Made by a program: the position numbers and the translations under genes. 64,000 nt of DNA from Crambe crambe (Eukaryota; Porifera; Demospongiae; Poecilosclerida; Crambeidae), in contig OZ004591.1 of NCBI GenBank assembly GCA_963924555.1, forward strand, positions 3,100,001 to 3,164,000, read 5' to 3'. Positions 1 to 11,213 of the stretch are shown one piece after another (position 1 is the first letter of the stretch; the number at the start of each line of letters is the position of its first letter). The notes under the pieces are model-generated. The model made no database searches and was not told where the DNA came from. It saw only the letters and a program-made list of their open reading frames with translations.

Positions 1-1
1 G

Positions 2-2135
2 CTACACCACCTCTAGCCCTAGCTCCTCTCATGATACCTTCTCCTACCTGTGCATCTGGAGGCTACACTGGATGTTGCATGCGAGGCCCGAGTAACTCAT
101 GCGAAGTCACTAATGCTGGTATGACATGTTACTGTGATCAAGGATGCCATGAACGTGGTGAATGCTGCTCTGACATAGGAAATACTTGCCCTGGTAGATA
201 AGTGTTCAATACATAAAATTTTAAATCATGTGCTTTCTTTCTTTCATTTCAGCACCCACTACACCTCCTCCAACAATACCTCCTCCACCTACCTGTGTGT
301 CTGGAGGCCACACTGGATGTTGCATACGAGGCCCGGGTAACCTGTGCGAAGTCACTAATCCTGGTATGACATGTTACTGTGATCAAGGATGCCATGAACG
401 TGGTGATTGCTGCTCCGACATAGGAAATACTTGCCCTGGTAGATAAGTGCTATTTCTATGAAGACTTAATTTTATTTGCTTGTTTGTTCATTAATTTCTC
501 ATTTTTCAGCACCAACTACACTTCCACCCACAACACCTCCTCCACCTAGTACCTGTGCATCTGAAGGCCACACTGGATGTTGCATACGAGGCCCGGGTAA
601 CCTGTGCGAAGTCACTAATCCTGGTATGACATGTTACTGTGATCAAGGATGCCATGAACGTGGTGATTGCTGCTCCGACATAGGAAATACTTGCCCTGGT
701 AGATAAGTGCTATTTCTATGAAGACTTAATTTTGTTTGCTTGTTTGTTCATTAATTTCTTATTTTTCAGCACCAACTACACTTCCACCCACAACACCTCC
801 TCCACCTAGTACCTGTGCATCTGAAGGCCACACTGGATGTTGCATGCGAGGCCCGGGTAACTTGTGTCAAGTCACTAATCCTGGTGTGACATGTTACTGT
901 GATCAAGGATGCCATGATCGTGATGATTGCTGCCCTGACATAGAAACCATCGGATGTTATGCATATGGTATGCAGCACGTCAATCTTGATAGCATAATAG
1001 CTTGATGCTTGTATATTTTCAGCACATAACAGTTGCCTGAATAATAATCTTGACCCAAGTTGCTGTGATAGAAGTAATGATGTAGCCTGTAGAGTCACCC
1101 TTTCAAATAGTACATCATGTTGGTGTGACAGTCGCTGCAAGATGAGTAACAACGATTGTTGCAATGATTTTATGCAATTTTGTCCTTCATCTACACCCAC
1201 TTCTAATACAGGTGCTTTTTTCGTTGTTTTTTTGTGTGTTTTTTCTTCATAGTTATTCTTGTTGTTATTCTAAATTAATGGTGTGGATATGTCATTCTTC
1301 AGCTAATTTGAGATTACATCAACTTATTCGGCAGCTGAAGATGAAGTTAGCACGACAAATGGTATGGCATTATTTAAATACATGTGTGGACTCTTCTGCT
1401 CTTGTAATGAGTATTAGTTGTATATGTAGGCATAGGGCCAATTTACATGCTAGACTTAAGTCATGCTTGCTGTGCTCACTTGCTTAGACTTTTATTGTAG
1501 CTGGAAACTACAGATCTTTAAATGAATATTTAATGGTGCAGCTTTTGAATAGTCAATGACTTTCTGACTTACATGACTTTAGGTTGTTACTAGTGCCCTT
1601 AGGACACTATAGTCCAGAACAAAATCCCTTGATTAATAATCATACAGGATGTAGAGTTCCTTCCCCATCTGGCATGCTTAATAATGGGAAATAAGAGATG
1701 TGTAGGTCAGGAAAACCTCTCAATGAGATCTATTGAGCAACCTGATTGGTCAATTATTAAAAAAGAAAACATGTTTACCTACTTTGGTTATCAATAACAT
1801 AGACCCACATTCGCCCACTGGAATGGAGTAGTGATGAAAGGGCATTACAACAATATGAAAGACCACAAGAATTTAGACCGAATTATGAGGATAGTCTATT
1901 GCAACAGTATGAAAGACCACGAGAGTTTAGGCCAAGTTATCTGAAGCTTCAAAATGGTGAAAGAGCAGCTGCTCTCTGGAGGCGATATAACGTGGCAAGA
2001 ATCCAAAATTATCAACTATCAAGAAAACTCCAAGAGTTGCAACGAAGAATTCAGAGCAGGGAGAGAATGGCTTCTCTGTTTAGACGATATGGAACAGGTC
2101 AAGCAGCAGAAATGTATGTAGCAGATGAAGATTAA
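2..2135 (+). CDS. SMB-repeat secreted protein, gene A (3-prime part; 5-prime end outside window)
   Basis: This is the 3-prime part of the first gene of the array. The exons read are 2-193, 253-438, 510-698, 770-967, 1023-1211, 1303-1361 and 1803-2135 (stop TAA). Each of the first four carries a Pro/Thr linker and one SMB-like domain with the pattern C-x7-CC-x7-C-x8-C-x-C-x3-C-x5-CC-x6-C. The fifth is the divergent terminal SMB, with CWC in place of CYC. The 59-bp exon encodes a helix (NLRLHQLIRQLKMKLARQM). The last exon encodes a basic tail with two QQYERP repeats and ends in ADED. All internal exons are phase 1-1 and have no stop. The signal-peptide exon lies before the window. The tail is type 1 (LKLQNGER), matching the type-1 spacer that follows. 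The SMB fold is family knowledge; the function of the whole protein is unknown. Confidence 0.75.
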
Positions 2136-4609
2136 CGTTAGCTGTTAGCTAGGACTGTTGTGTGTGTGTGTGACCTTTAATCAGAGACCTTTTAAATTGC
2201 AGTTCACATAATGTACTTATTAGCTGTCGACTTTTGTATAGTATTATTACTCATCATTAATTTTTCTAAAACTTCTACTTTCAGAACACATCTGGTGTTA
2301 TACCTCCCAAACTGGCAATAACCAGGTTGGGATCTTTGTTTTGGGACCCCCATCCCTATTGCTATTGCTGTTTTGGGACCCCATCCCTAATTGTGAGTAC
2401 AAATCCTGTAACTAGAGGCTTATCGATAGCTGTCAATCGGCTGGGATTCAAAGTTGATGTATAGCTGCATGCTGGTTTAGTGAGTGATGGATTTACTGCA
2501 GATTGAATTCTGGTCTCAACATGTATGGTTGGCGTGATTGTGAGGATTACTCATAACCTTCACAAAGGTTGTTTTATCTCATTCCCTTGGTACCATATCA
2601 ATATATTTTCTCTCCCATTTATAACTTGGTTCTTCTATGCCATTGCCAGCACCAAGTCTTCTAATATAATTGTTCTGTGCTTAGCAGAAATCATGGTATA
2701 GTTGTAAGAGTTATCCATGCAAGGCCTTTAACCAGAATCATTATCTGCTTAGGGAATGTATTTCATTTCATCTGTTCTACTAATGAGAATGAATATGCCT
2801 GAAGAATATAGGTATGTGTGTGACTTCCATCACTCCCTTAATATCCTCTTTATTATATTAGGTTAATAGTAACAAAAGTTTTAGGAGAATTAGAATTCAT
2901 CGATGGTTCGATTTTTTTTGTAAGTCTGTTTACTGTCTGTGAGTTCGGCGAGAAGGGGGAGGGGAGAAGGTGACATACATAGATACTGCATGACTATTTG
3001 AAAAAAAGCTGTGTGCAAACTATTCCTTGTGGGAAAAAACATACCTCCCTCTCCAAAAAAAAAAGAAAAGAAAAAAAAAGAACCCTGTATGCATTATGCT
3101 ACTGATGTGACATAATTTTACTTCCAGACTCCTCATACATATATCATGGAAGTAATAATCCATAAGATGTTTGTTATGAGGGACTAGCTTACAGTTAGTT
3201 TATATAACACTAACAAGTACTTATTTTGGTGATCGCACCTGTGACACCCTTTGCATGAGTCTATTGCCACTTGGAGATATTACTGAATAATCTGTAATAA
3301 CAGACTACACAAGGAAACTAAAATACACGGGGGGGGGGGGGGGGGGGGGGGACCATAGATCCTTGTTTCTAAGTATGTGTAGCCTGTTGATGTACAAGGT
3401 ACATGCAATGGAGTACTAGTGGTGCACAGTATTAATGTTCTGTGATTTGGTACGGAATGTTTTTCCATCAAAATCTTCTTTTCTGGCACTATACATTATA
3501 TAGTATCACAAGAACCTAGAAGACTCATGGCTTGTTCATGCTTGATACTGCAGCTATCAAAGAGTTGATCCTTTCTTTTCTTTTACCTTCCTTGCCTCCA
3601 TTCCTTTTGCCCATCTTTCCCTTCATTGTTGCTTCAATTCTTAACTGTATTTAGTATATCATTGGTGGGAGCTATGCCTTTTTGTTTTAATGCACATAGC
3701 ATAGGTTACCTGAAGGTTTAAATGACTTGTCATAATTGTAGATACAGCATGGTGATCTTGTTGTCATTCTCAGCATTGTGATTCTGAGCTCTTCTTCCTC
3801 CTTAAACACACTGTGCTATGCCATTTAATCTTTCTTTGCAGCTTTAAGTTATATCTTTGTCCTTCCGTTTTAGTTTTTGCCAATTTTGTAGTTATCATAG
3901 CTGAAATATTTCAAGCTACTAATTATTACTCACTAACTTGTATGGGTAGTATCCTTGTTCCAAGGAGAACAAACAGGGTGAACACCTGCTAGTTACCTAT
4001 AACCTTTCCCAACACAAAACCAAGTGTAATAGCCTGTAACTGTTCAATCAAATGATCTACTGCACTTGCAATTGGACCTAATGCAGTTCAAGTAGTAATA
4101 GATGTGATGTGATGTATGCGCCTTGATCTCATTCATCATTGCTGTTCTATTTTAGGTCAGTGCTCTGTCAAGCATAGGGTTTTTATACTTGGCACATCAG
4201 CATTCATCAGAAAAGAAGTTATTGAATTGATATCAAAATCACCACATAATATCAATTATTTTTAATAATGTCTTCTTCAGGTGTTTTTTTTAATTTCATA
4301 TTCTTGCTTTAAATTTAATCAGTAGCTATATAGTACAAGTGAGTGATAATTATCATTCCCTGATCAGTAGTTAACTAGGAACACAGTACGATGTGTATCT
4401 AGCAAAAAGAGGGTTCAGACTAAGAGGCCTTCTTTGGAACAGCTAGTTAATCACGCAAGCCTATAATGCAATATAATAGGAGGAATGATCATGAAACCAA
4501 TTTTAATTATAGCATAATGTAGTACTGTTTACTACTCAAGTGCCACTGAAACCATTAATATCAACTGTCAATGTTTATTCAATGAGTAGATTATTACATG
4601 AAAGATTGT
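2136..4609. other. Type-1 intergenic spacer between genes A and B
   Basis: I found no coding sequence with domain support here. The sequence is paralogous to 7253-9932 and 24899-27611. It starts with a GT repeat just after the stop codon. It also contains a run of 21 or more G at about 3331-3351 and an A/G-rich tract near 3054-3081 where the sister spacers have long C runs. Differences from the sisters are mostly small indels. Confidence 0.7.
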
Positions 4610-4618
4610 TATAAAAAA
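4610..4618 (+). promoter_or_regulatory. TATA box of gene B
   Basis: TATAAAAAA lies about 57 bp before the ATG. It is kept at the same distance before genes C and F, and as TATAAATT(A) before D and G. A start site about 30 bp downstream would leave a 5-prime leader of 25-30 nt. This is inferred from position and conservation only. Confidence 0.55.
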
Positions 4619-4666
4619 GCATGATTGAATGCTTTGCAGTGAATAAGGACGAAAGATCGAACAAAA

Positions 4667-7252
4667 ATGTTCTCCTCTACTTGCCTGCTGCAAGTAAGCA
4701 GCTTACTCCTTTTTTCCTGTTCAGTACTGGCTCATCCTAGAGTTAGTGGTTATCTGGTTTCAGATCTCATAGCAAGGCTACAGCAAATTCAACAATCAGG
4801 TATGTAAATAATTACGTATCACCAAATTGATGTGATTCCTCAAGGCACACAATCATTAGATATTGGAAGAATGTGGCCACTCACATTCCTATTGGATTTG
4901 TCATGCAGGTACTTGCAGGAGTGCTGGTCATGTGAATGGTTGTTGTGATTCGGGACTTGATCCTGCAAATGCATGCCGTGTCCCTAAAGTCCAGGGAGGG
5001 TATTGCTATTGTGACATTCATTGTTACAGATACAACGACTGCTGTTCAGATATGCGTGAGATCAACTGCCTCTGTGAGTTGCAATACTTATACAATACCA
5101 GCCAGAACATGTTCTCAGGCTGGTATTTCTGGTTGTACCCATTCCCACAAAAAAACAACAAAAAAACAAAAAAAAACTGCACCTGTTGTACAAGAAGCAT
5201 CATTGCAGCAGTCATTATATAAACTGCACAATGTATCACAGTAACACTGTCCTCCAGCAAGTAACTACCACCAGAAGCCCAGGTACAGCAGTATGCTAGT
5301 AAAGCTGTGAGGAATTTCCTCCTCAATTGCAATTATTATGGTCCTTGCAAAGTGATTGCAAGGTCTTTACACTTCACACACAGCTACTACAGCACCTCTA
5401 GCCCTAGCTCCTCTCATGATACCAGATCCACCTACCTGTGCATCTGGAGGCTACACTGAATGTTGTATGTGAGGCCCAGGTAACTCATGCGAAGTCACTA
5501 ATGCTGGTATGACATGTTACTGTGATCAAGAATGCCATGAACATGGTGAATGCTGCTCTGACATAGGAAATACTTGCCCTGGTAGCTAAGTGTTCAGTAC
5601 ATCAAATTTAAAAATCATGTGTTTTCTTTCTTTCGTTCATTCTTTCTTTCATTCAGTACCCACTACACCTCCTCCCACAACTCCTCCTCCTCCTACCTGT
5701 GTGTCTGGAGGCCACACTGGATGTTGCATGCGAGGCCCGGGTAATTCATGTGAAGTCGCTAGTCCTGGTATGACATGTTACTGTGATCAAGGATGCCATG
5801 AACGTGATGATTGCTGCTCCGACATAGGAAATACTTGCCCTGGTAGATAAGTGCTATTTCTATGAAGACTTAATTTTGTTAATTTATTATACATCTATTT
5901 TTCAGCACCCACTACACCTCCTCCCACGACACCTCCTCCTCCTCCTCCTACCTGTGTGTCTGGAGGCCACACTGAATGTTGCATGCGAGGCCCGGGTAAC
6001 TCGTGTGAAGTCACTAATGCTGGTATGAGATGTTACTGTGATCAAGGATGCCATGGACGTGGTGATTGCTGCTCTGACATAGAAACTATCGGATGTTATG
6101 GTATGCAGCATGTCAATCTTACAGCTTATCATTTGATGCTCGTATATCTTTCAGCAAATAACAGTTGCCTGAATAATACTCTTAACACAAGTTGCTGTGA
6201 TAGAAGTAATGATATAGCCTGTAGAGTCACTCTTTCAAGTGGTACATCATGTTGGTGTGACAGTCGCTGCAAAATGAGTAACAACGATTGTTGCAATGAT
6301 TTTATGCAGTTTTGTCCTTCATCTACACCCACTTCCAGTACAGGTGCTTTTTTATCTTGTTTAGTTGTTTTTTTTTGTAGTTATTTTTGTTGTTATTTTA
6401 AATTAATTGTGTGGATATGTCATTCCTCAGCTAATTTGTGATTATATCAACTTATTCGGCAGCTGAAGATGAAGTTAGCACGACAAATGGTATGACATTA
6501 TTTAAATACATGTGTGGACTCTTCTGCTCTTATAATGAGTATTAGTTGTATATTTAGCCATAGGGCCAATTACATGCTAGACTTAAGTCGTGCTTGCTGT
6601 GCTCACTTGCTTAGACTTTTATTGTAGCTGGAAACTACAGATCTTTAAATGAATATTTAATGGTGCAGCTTTTGAATGGTCAATGACTTTCTGACTTACA
6701 TGACTTTAGGTTGTTACTAGTGCCCTTAGGACACTATAGTCCAGAATAAAACCCCTTGATTAATAATCATACAGGGATGTAGAGTTCCTTCCCCATCTGG
6801 CATGCTTAATAATGGGAAATAAGAGATATGTAGGTCAGGAAAACCTCTCAATGAGATCCATTGAGCAACCTGATTGGTCAATTATTAAAAAAGAAAACAT
6901 GTTTACCTACTTTGGTGATCAATAACATAGACCCACATTCGCCCACTGGAATGGAGTAGTGATGAAAGGGCATTACAACAGTATGAAAGACCACAAGAAT
7001 TATGAGGATAGTCTATTGCAACAGTATGAAAGACCACAAGAGTTTAGGCCAAATTATTCAAAGCTTCAAGATGGTGAAAGAGCAGCTGCTCTCTGGAGGC
7101 GATATAATGTGGCAAGAATCCAAAATTATCAACTATCAAGAAAACTCCAAGAGTTGCAAGAAAGAATTCAGAGCAGGGAGAGAATGGCTTCTCTGTTTAG
7201 ACGATATGGAACAGGTCAAGCAGCAGAAATGTATGTAGCAGATGAAGATTAA
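4667..7252 (+). pseudogene. SMB-repeat secreted protein, gene B (inactivated copy)
   Basis: The exons read are 4667-4799 (signal peptide MFSSTCLLQVSSLLLLF..., phase 1 end), 4909-5073 (SMB1), 5384-5581, 5657-5842, 5906-6100 (linker+SMB), 6155-6343 (terminal SMB), 6431-6489 (helix) and 6931-7252 (tail). Three lesions are visible. TGA at 5470-5472 replaces the CGA Arg after CCM. TGA at 6439-6441 replaces AGA in the helix exon. An 11-bp deletion in the first QQYERP repeat of the last exon shifts the frame to an early stop. Promoter, signal peptide and splice sites remain, so the gene may still be transcribed. A short SMB exon lies inverted inside it at 5183-5295. It belongs to type 1 with C and F. 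Confidence 0.75.
5183..5295 (-). pseudogene. Inverted SMB exon inside gene B
   Basis: Read on the minus strand this is a short SMB module (QCYCDTLCSLYNDCCNDASC) with an acceptor (ctttactag) and a donor (acag|gtgcag) in phase 1-1. It points against the host gene. Its length of 113 bp is not a multiple of 3, so it is frameshifted. The same module is inverted in genes C and F but runs forward in gene D (15754-15882). Confidence 0.65.
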
Positions 7253-9932
7253 CTTTGGCTGTTAGCTAGGAGTCCTGGACTGTTATGTGTGTGTGTGACC
7301 TTTAATCAGAGACCTTTTAAATTGAAGTTCACATAATGTACTTACTAGCTGTTGACTTTTGTATAGTATTATTACTCATCATTAATTTTAAGACCCCTTC
7401 TACTTTCAGAACATGTCTGGTATCATACCTCCCCAAACTGGCAATAACCAGGTTGGGATCTCTGTTTTGGGACCCCCATCCCTATTGCTATTGCTGTTTT
7501 GGGACCCCCATCCCTAATTACGAGTACAAATTCTGTGACTAGAGGCTTATCAATAGCTGTCAATTGGCTGGGATTCAAAGTTGATGTAAGAATATCATAG
7601 CTGCATGCTGGTTTAGTGAGTGATGGATTTACTGCAGATTGAATTCTGGTCTCAACATGCATCTTTTTTTCTGGTTGGCGTGATTGTGATAACATCAGTA
7701 CGAGGATTACTCATAACCTTCACAGAGGTTGTTTTATCTCGTTCCTTGGTACATATCGATATTATTTTCTCTCCCATTTAAAAACCTGGTTCTTCTATGC
7801 CATTGCCAGCACCAAGTCTTCTAATATAATTGTTCTGTGCTTAGCAGAAATCATGGTATAGTTGTAAGAGTTATCCATGCAAGCCCTTTAACCAGAATCA
7901 TTATCTGCTTAGGGAATGTATTTCATTTCATCTGTTCTACTAATGAGAATGAATATGCCTGAAGAATATAGGTATGTGTGTGACTTCCATCACTCCCTTA
8001 ATTTCCTCTCTATTGTTATTTATATTAGGTTAATAGTAACAAAAGTTTTAGGAGAATTAGAATTCAATTTTTATCATCGATGGTTCAATGTCATTTTTTT
8101 GGTAAGTCTGTTTAGGATTGTAACTGTCTGTGAGTTTGGTGAGAAGAGGGAGGGGAGAAGGTGGATGTACATACATACATAGATACTGCATGACTATTTG
8201 AAAAAAATCAGGAGCTGTGTGCAAACTATTCATGGGAATATTTTTGTGGGGGAAAAAACACACCTCCCTCTCCCCTCCCCCCCTCCCCCCCCCCCCCCCC
8301 CCCCAAAAAAAAAAAAAAAGATGAACCCTGTATGGATCATGCTACTGATGTGACATAATTTTACTTCCAGACTTCCAATCATACATATATCATGGAAGTA
8401 ATAATCCATAAGATGCTTGCTATGAGGGACTAGCTTACAGTCAGCTTATATAACACTGTAATAAGTACTTATTTTGCACCTGTGACACCCTTTGCATGAG
8501 TGTATTGCCACTTGGAAATGTTACTGAATAATCTGTAACAACACAAGGAAACTAAAATGCACGGGGATCCCTGTTTCTGTTGATGTACAAGGTACATGCA
8601 ATGGAGTACTAGTGGTGCACAGTATTAATGTTCTGTGATTTGGTACAGAATGTTTTTCCATCAAAACTTTCTTTTCTGGCACTATACATTATATAGTACA
8701 ATTATTATCACAAGAACCTAGAAGACTCATGGCTTGTTCATGCTTGATTCTTTTACCTTCCTTGCCTCCATTCCTCTTGCCCATCTTTCCCTTCATTGTT
8801 GCTTCAATTCTTACTGTCTTTAGTATATCATAGCCTTCAGGAAGGTAATAATCATTGGTGGGAGCTATGCCTTTTTGCACATTCATTTTTAATGCACATA
8901 GCACAGGTTACCTGAAGGTTTAAATGACTTGTACAGCATGGTGATTTCGTTGTCATTCTCAGCATTGTGTGATTCTGAGCTCTTCTTCCTCCTTAAAGTC
9001 CACTCTGTGCTATGCCATTTAATCCTTCTTTGCAGCTTTAAGTTATATCTTTATCCTTCCATTTAGTTTTTACCAATTCTGTAGCTATCATAGCTGAAAT
9101 ATTAATTACTCACTAACTTGTATGGGTACTATCCTTGTTCCAGGGAGAACAAACAGGGTGCTTAAGTATATTATAATGCCATGGATGTGCCCACATTGCA
9201 TACTTTGGGGGTAAGAGACTAGCTGGGTACTCGATCACCTGTACACACACGTTCCTCTATCTTTAGCTCACCACTAAACCAAGCTAGAGTCTAGCACCCT
9301 AGATAAGAAGCTAGTTGGGTTCCTAATCACCACACACACACTTCCCTCTATAACACCTACTAGTTACCTATAACCTTTCCCAACACAAAACCAAGTGTAA
9401 TAGCCTGTTCAATCAAATGATCTACTGCACTTGCAATTGGAGCCAAGTAGTAATAGATGTTATCTCATTCATGTGTCAAGCATAGGGTTTTTATACTTGG
9501 CACATCAGCACTCATCAGAAAAGAAGTTATTGAATTATTATAATTAGAAGCTGTTCAAAAACACCACATAATATCAATTGTTTTTAATAATGTCTTCTTT
9601 TTTTTTAAACTTCATATTCTCACTTTAAATTTAATCAGCAGCTATAGTACAAGTGAGTGATGATAATCATTGAACTAGGAACACAATATCTAGCAAAGTC
9701 CAAAAGAGGGTGCTGTTTACTTATGTTGTAAGAATCTTCAGACTAAGAGGCCCTCTTTGAAACAGCTAGTTAATCATGCAAGCCTGTGATGCAATATAAT
9801 AGGAGGAATGATCATGAAACCAATTTTAATTATAGCGTAATGTAGTACTGTTTACTACTCGAGTGCAACTGAAACCATTGATATCAACTGTCAATATTTA
9901 TTCAATGAGTAGATTATTACATGATAGATTGT
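7253..9932. other. Type-1 intergenic spacer between genes B and C
   Basis: I found no supported gene. The spacer is closely similar to 24899-27611 and less so to 2136-4609. It carries a C-run followed by an A-run at about 8265-8319, and a segment at about 9159-9360 that is shared with the spacer before gene F but absent before gene B. The minus-strand open frame at 7423-7695 recurs in the F spacer simply because the DNA is duplicated. It shows no domain. Confidence 0.65.
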
Positions 9933-9942
9933 TATAAAAAAA
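9933..9942 (+). promoter_or_regulatory. TATA box of gene C
   Basis: TATAAAAAAA lies about 59 bp before the ATG at 9992, matching the position in genes B and F. Confidence 0.55.
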
Positions 9943-9991
9943 AGCATGATTGAATGCTTTGCGATAAGTAAGGACGAAAGATTGAACAAAA

Positions 9992-10904
9992 ATGTTCTCC
10001 TCTACTTGCCTGCTGCAAATAAGCAGCTTACTCCTTTTTTCCTGTTCAGTACTGGCTCATCCTAGAGTTAGTGGTTATGTGATTTCGAATCTCATAGCAA
10101 GGCTACAGCAAATTCAACAATCAGGTATGTAAATATATTATTATGATGAATATATACTTCCTTAAGGCACACAGTTATAGATATTGGAATGTGGCTACTC
10201 GCATTCTTATTGGATTTATCATGCAGGTCCTTGCAGGAGTGCTGGTCATGTGAATGGTTGTTGTGATTCAGGACCTGATCCTGCAACTGCATGCCGTGTC
10301 CCCAAAGTCCAGGGAGGGTACATGTATTGCTATTGTGACATTCATTGTTACAGATATGACGACTGCTGTTCAGATATACATGAGATTAACTGCCTCCGTG
10401 AGTTACAATACTTATGCAATACCAGCCAAAAAAACAAAAGCAAAAAAAAAAACAGCACCTGTTGTAAAAGAACCATCATTGCAGCAGTCATGTAAATTGC
10501 ACAGATCACAGTAACACTGTCCTCCTGGTACATAGCAGGTACCACCAGAAGCCCAAGTACAGTAGTACGCTAATAAAGTAAAGCGGTGAGGAATTTCCTC
10601 CTCAATCACAATTATTATGACTGAACATGATTGTATGCATTATGTAGTGATTGCAAGGTCTTTATACTTCACACACAGCTACTACAGCACCTCTAGCCCT
10701 AGCTCCTCTCATGATACCTCCTACCTGTGCATCTGAAGGCTACACTGGATGTTGCATGCGAGGCCCGGGTAACTCATGCAAAGTCACTAATGCTGGTATG
10801 ACATGTTACTGTGATCAAGGATGCCATGAACGTGGTGAATGCTGCTCTGACATAGGAAATACTTGCCCTGGTAGCTAGGTGTTCAGTACATAAGATCTTT
10901 GGTT

Positions 10905-10969
<65 letters not shown>

Positions 10970-11174
10970 TTCAGCACCCACAACACCTCCTCCCACAACA
11001 CCTCCTCCACCTACCTGTGCATCTGGAGGCCACACTGGATGTTGCATGCGAAGCCCGGGTAACTTGTGCTCAATCACTAATGGCGGTATGACATGTCAGT
11101 GTGATCAAGGATGCTATGAACGTAATGATTGCTGCTCTGACATAGGAAATACTTGCCCAGGTAGAGTTTTTTTG

Positions 11175-11213
<39 letters not shown>

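Noticed and set aside
766-1200. Minus-strand frame of 144 aa opposite the terminal SMB of gene A, repeated at 6129-6332, 12634-12837, 16463-16684, 30434-30637 and 34743-34985
   Set aside because: It is a shadow of the conserved coding exon. It crosses splice sites of the real gene and shows no domain.
7423-7695. Minus-strand frame of 90 aa, repeated at 25061-25333
   Set aside because: It lies in duplicated spacer DNA, is broken in the gene A spacer and has no recognisable motif.
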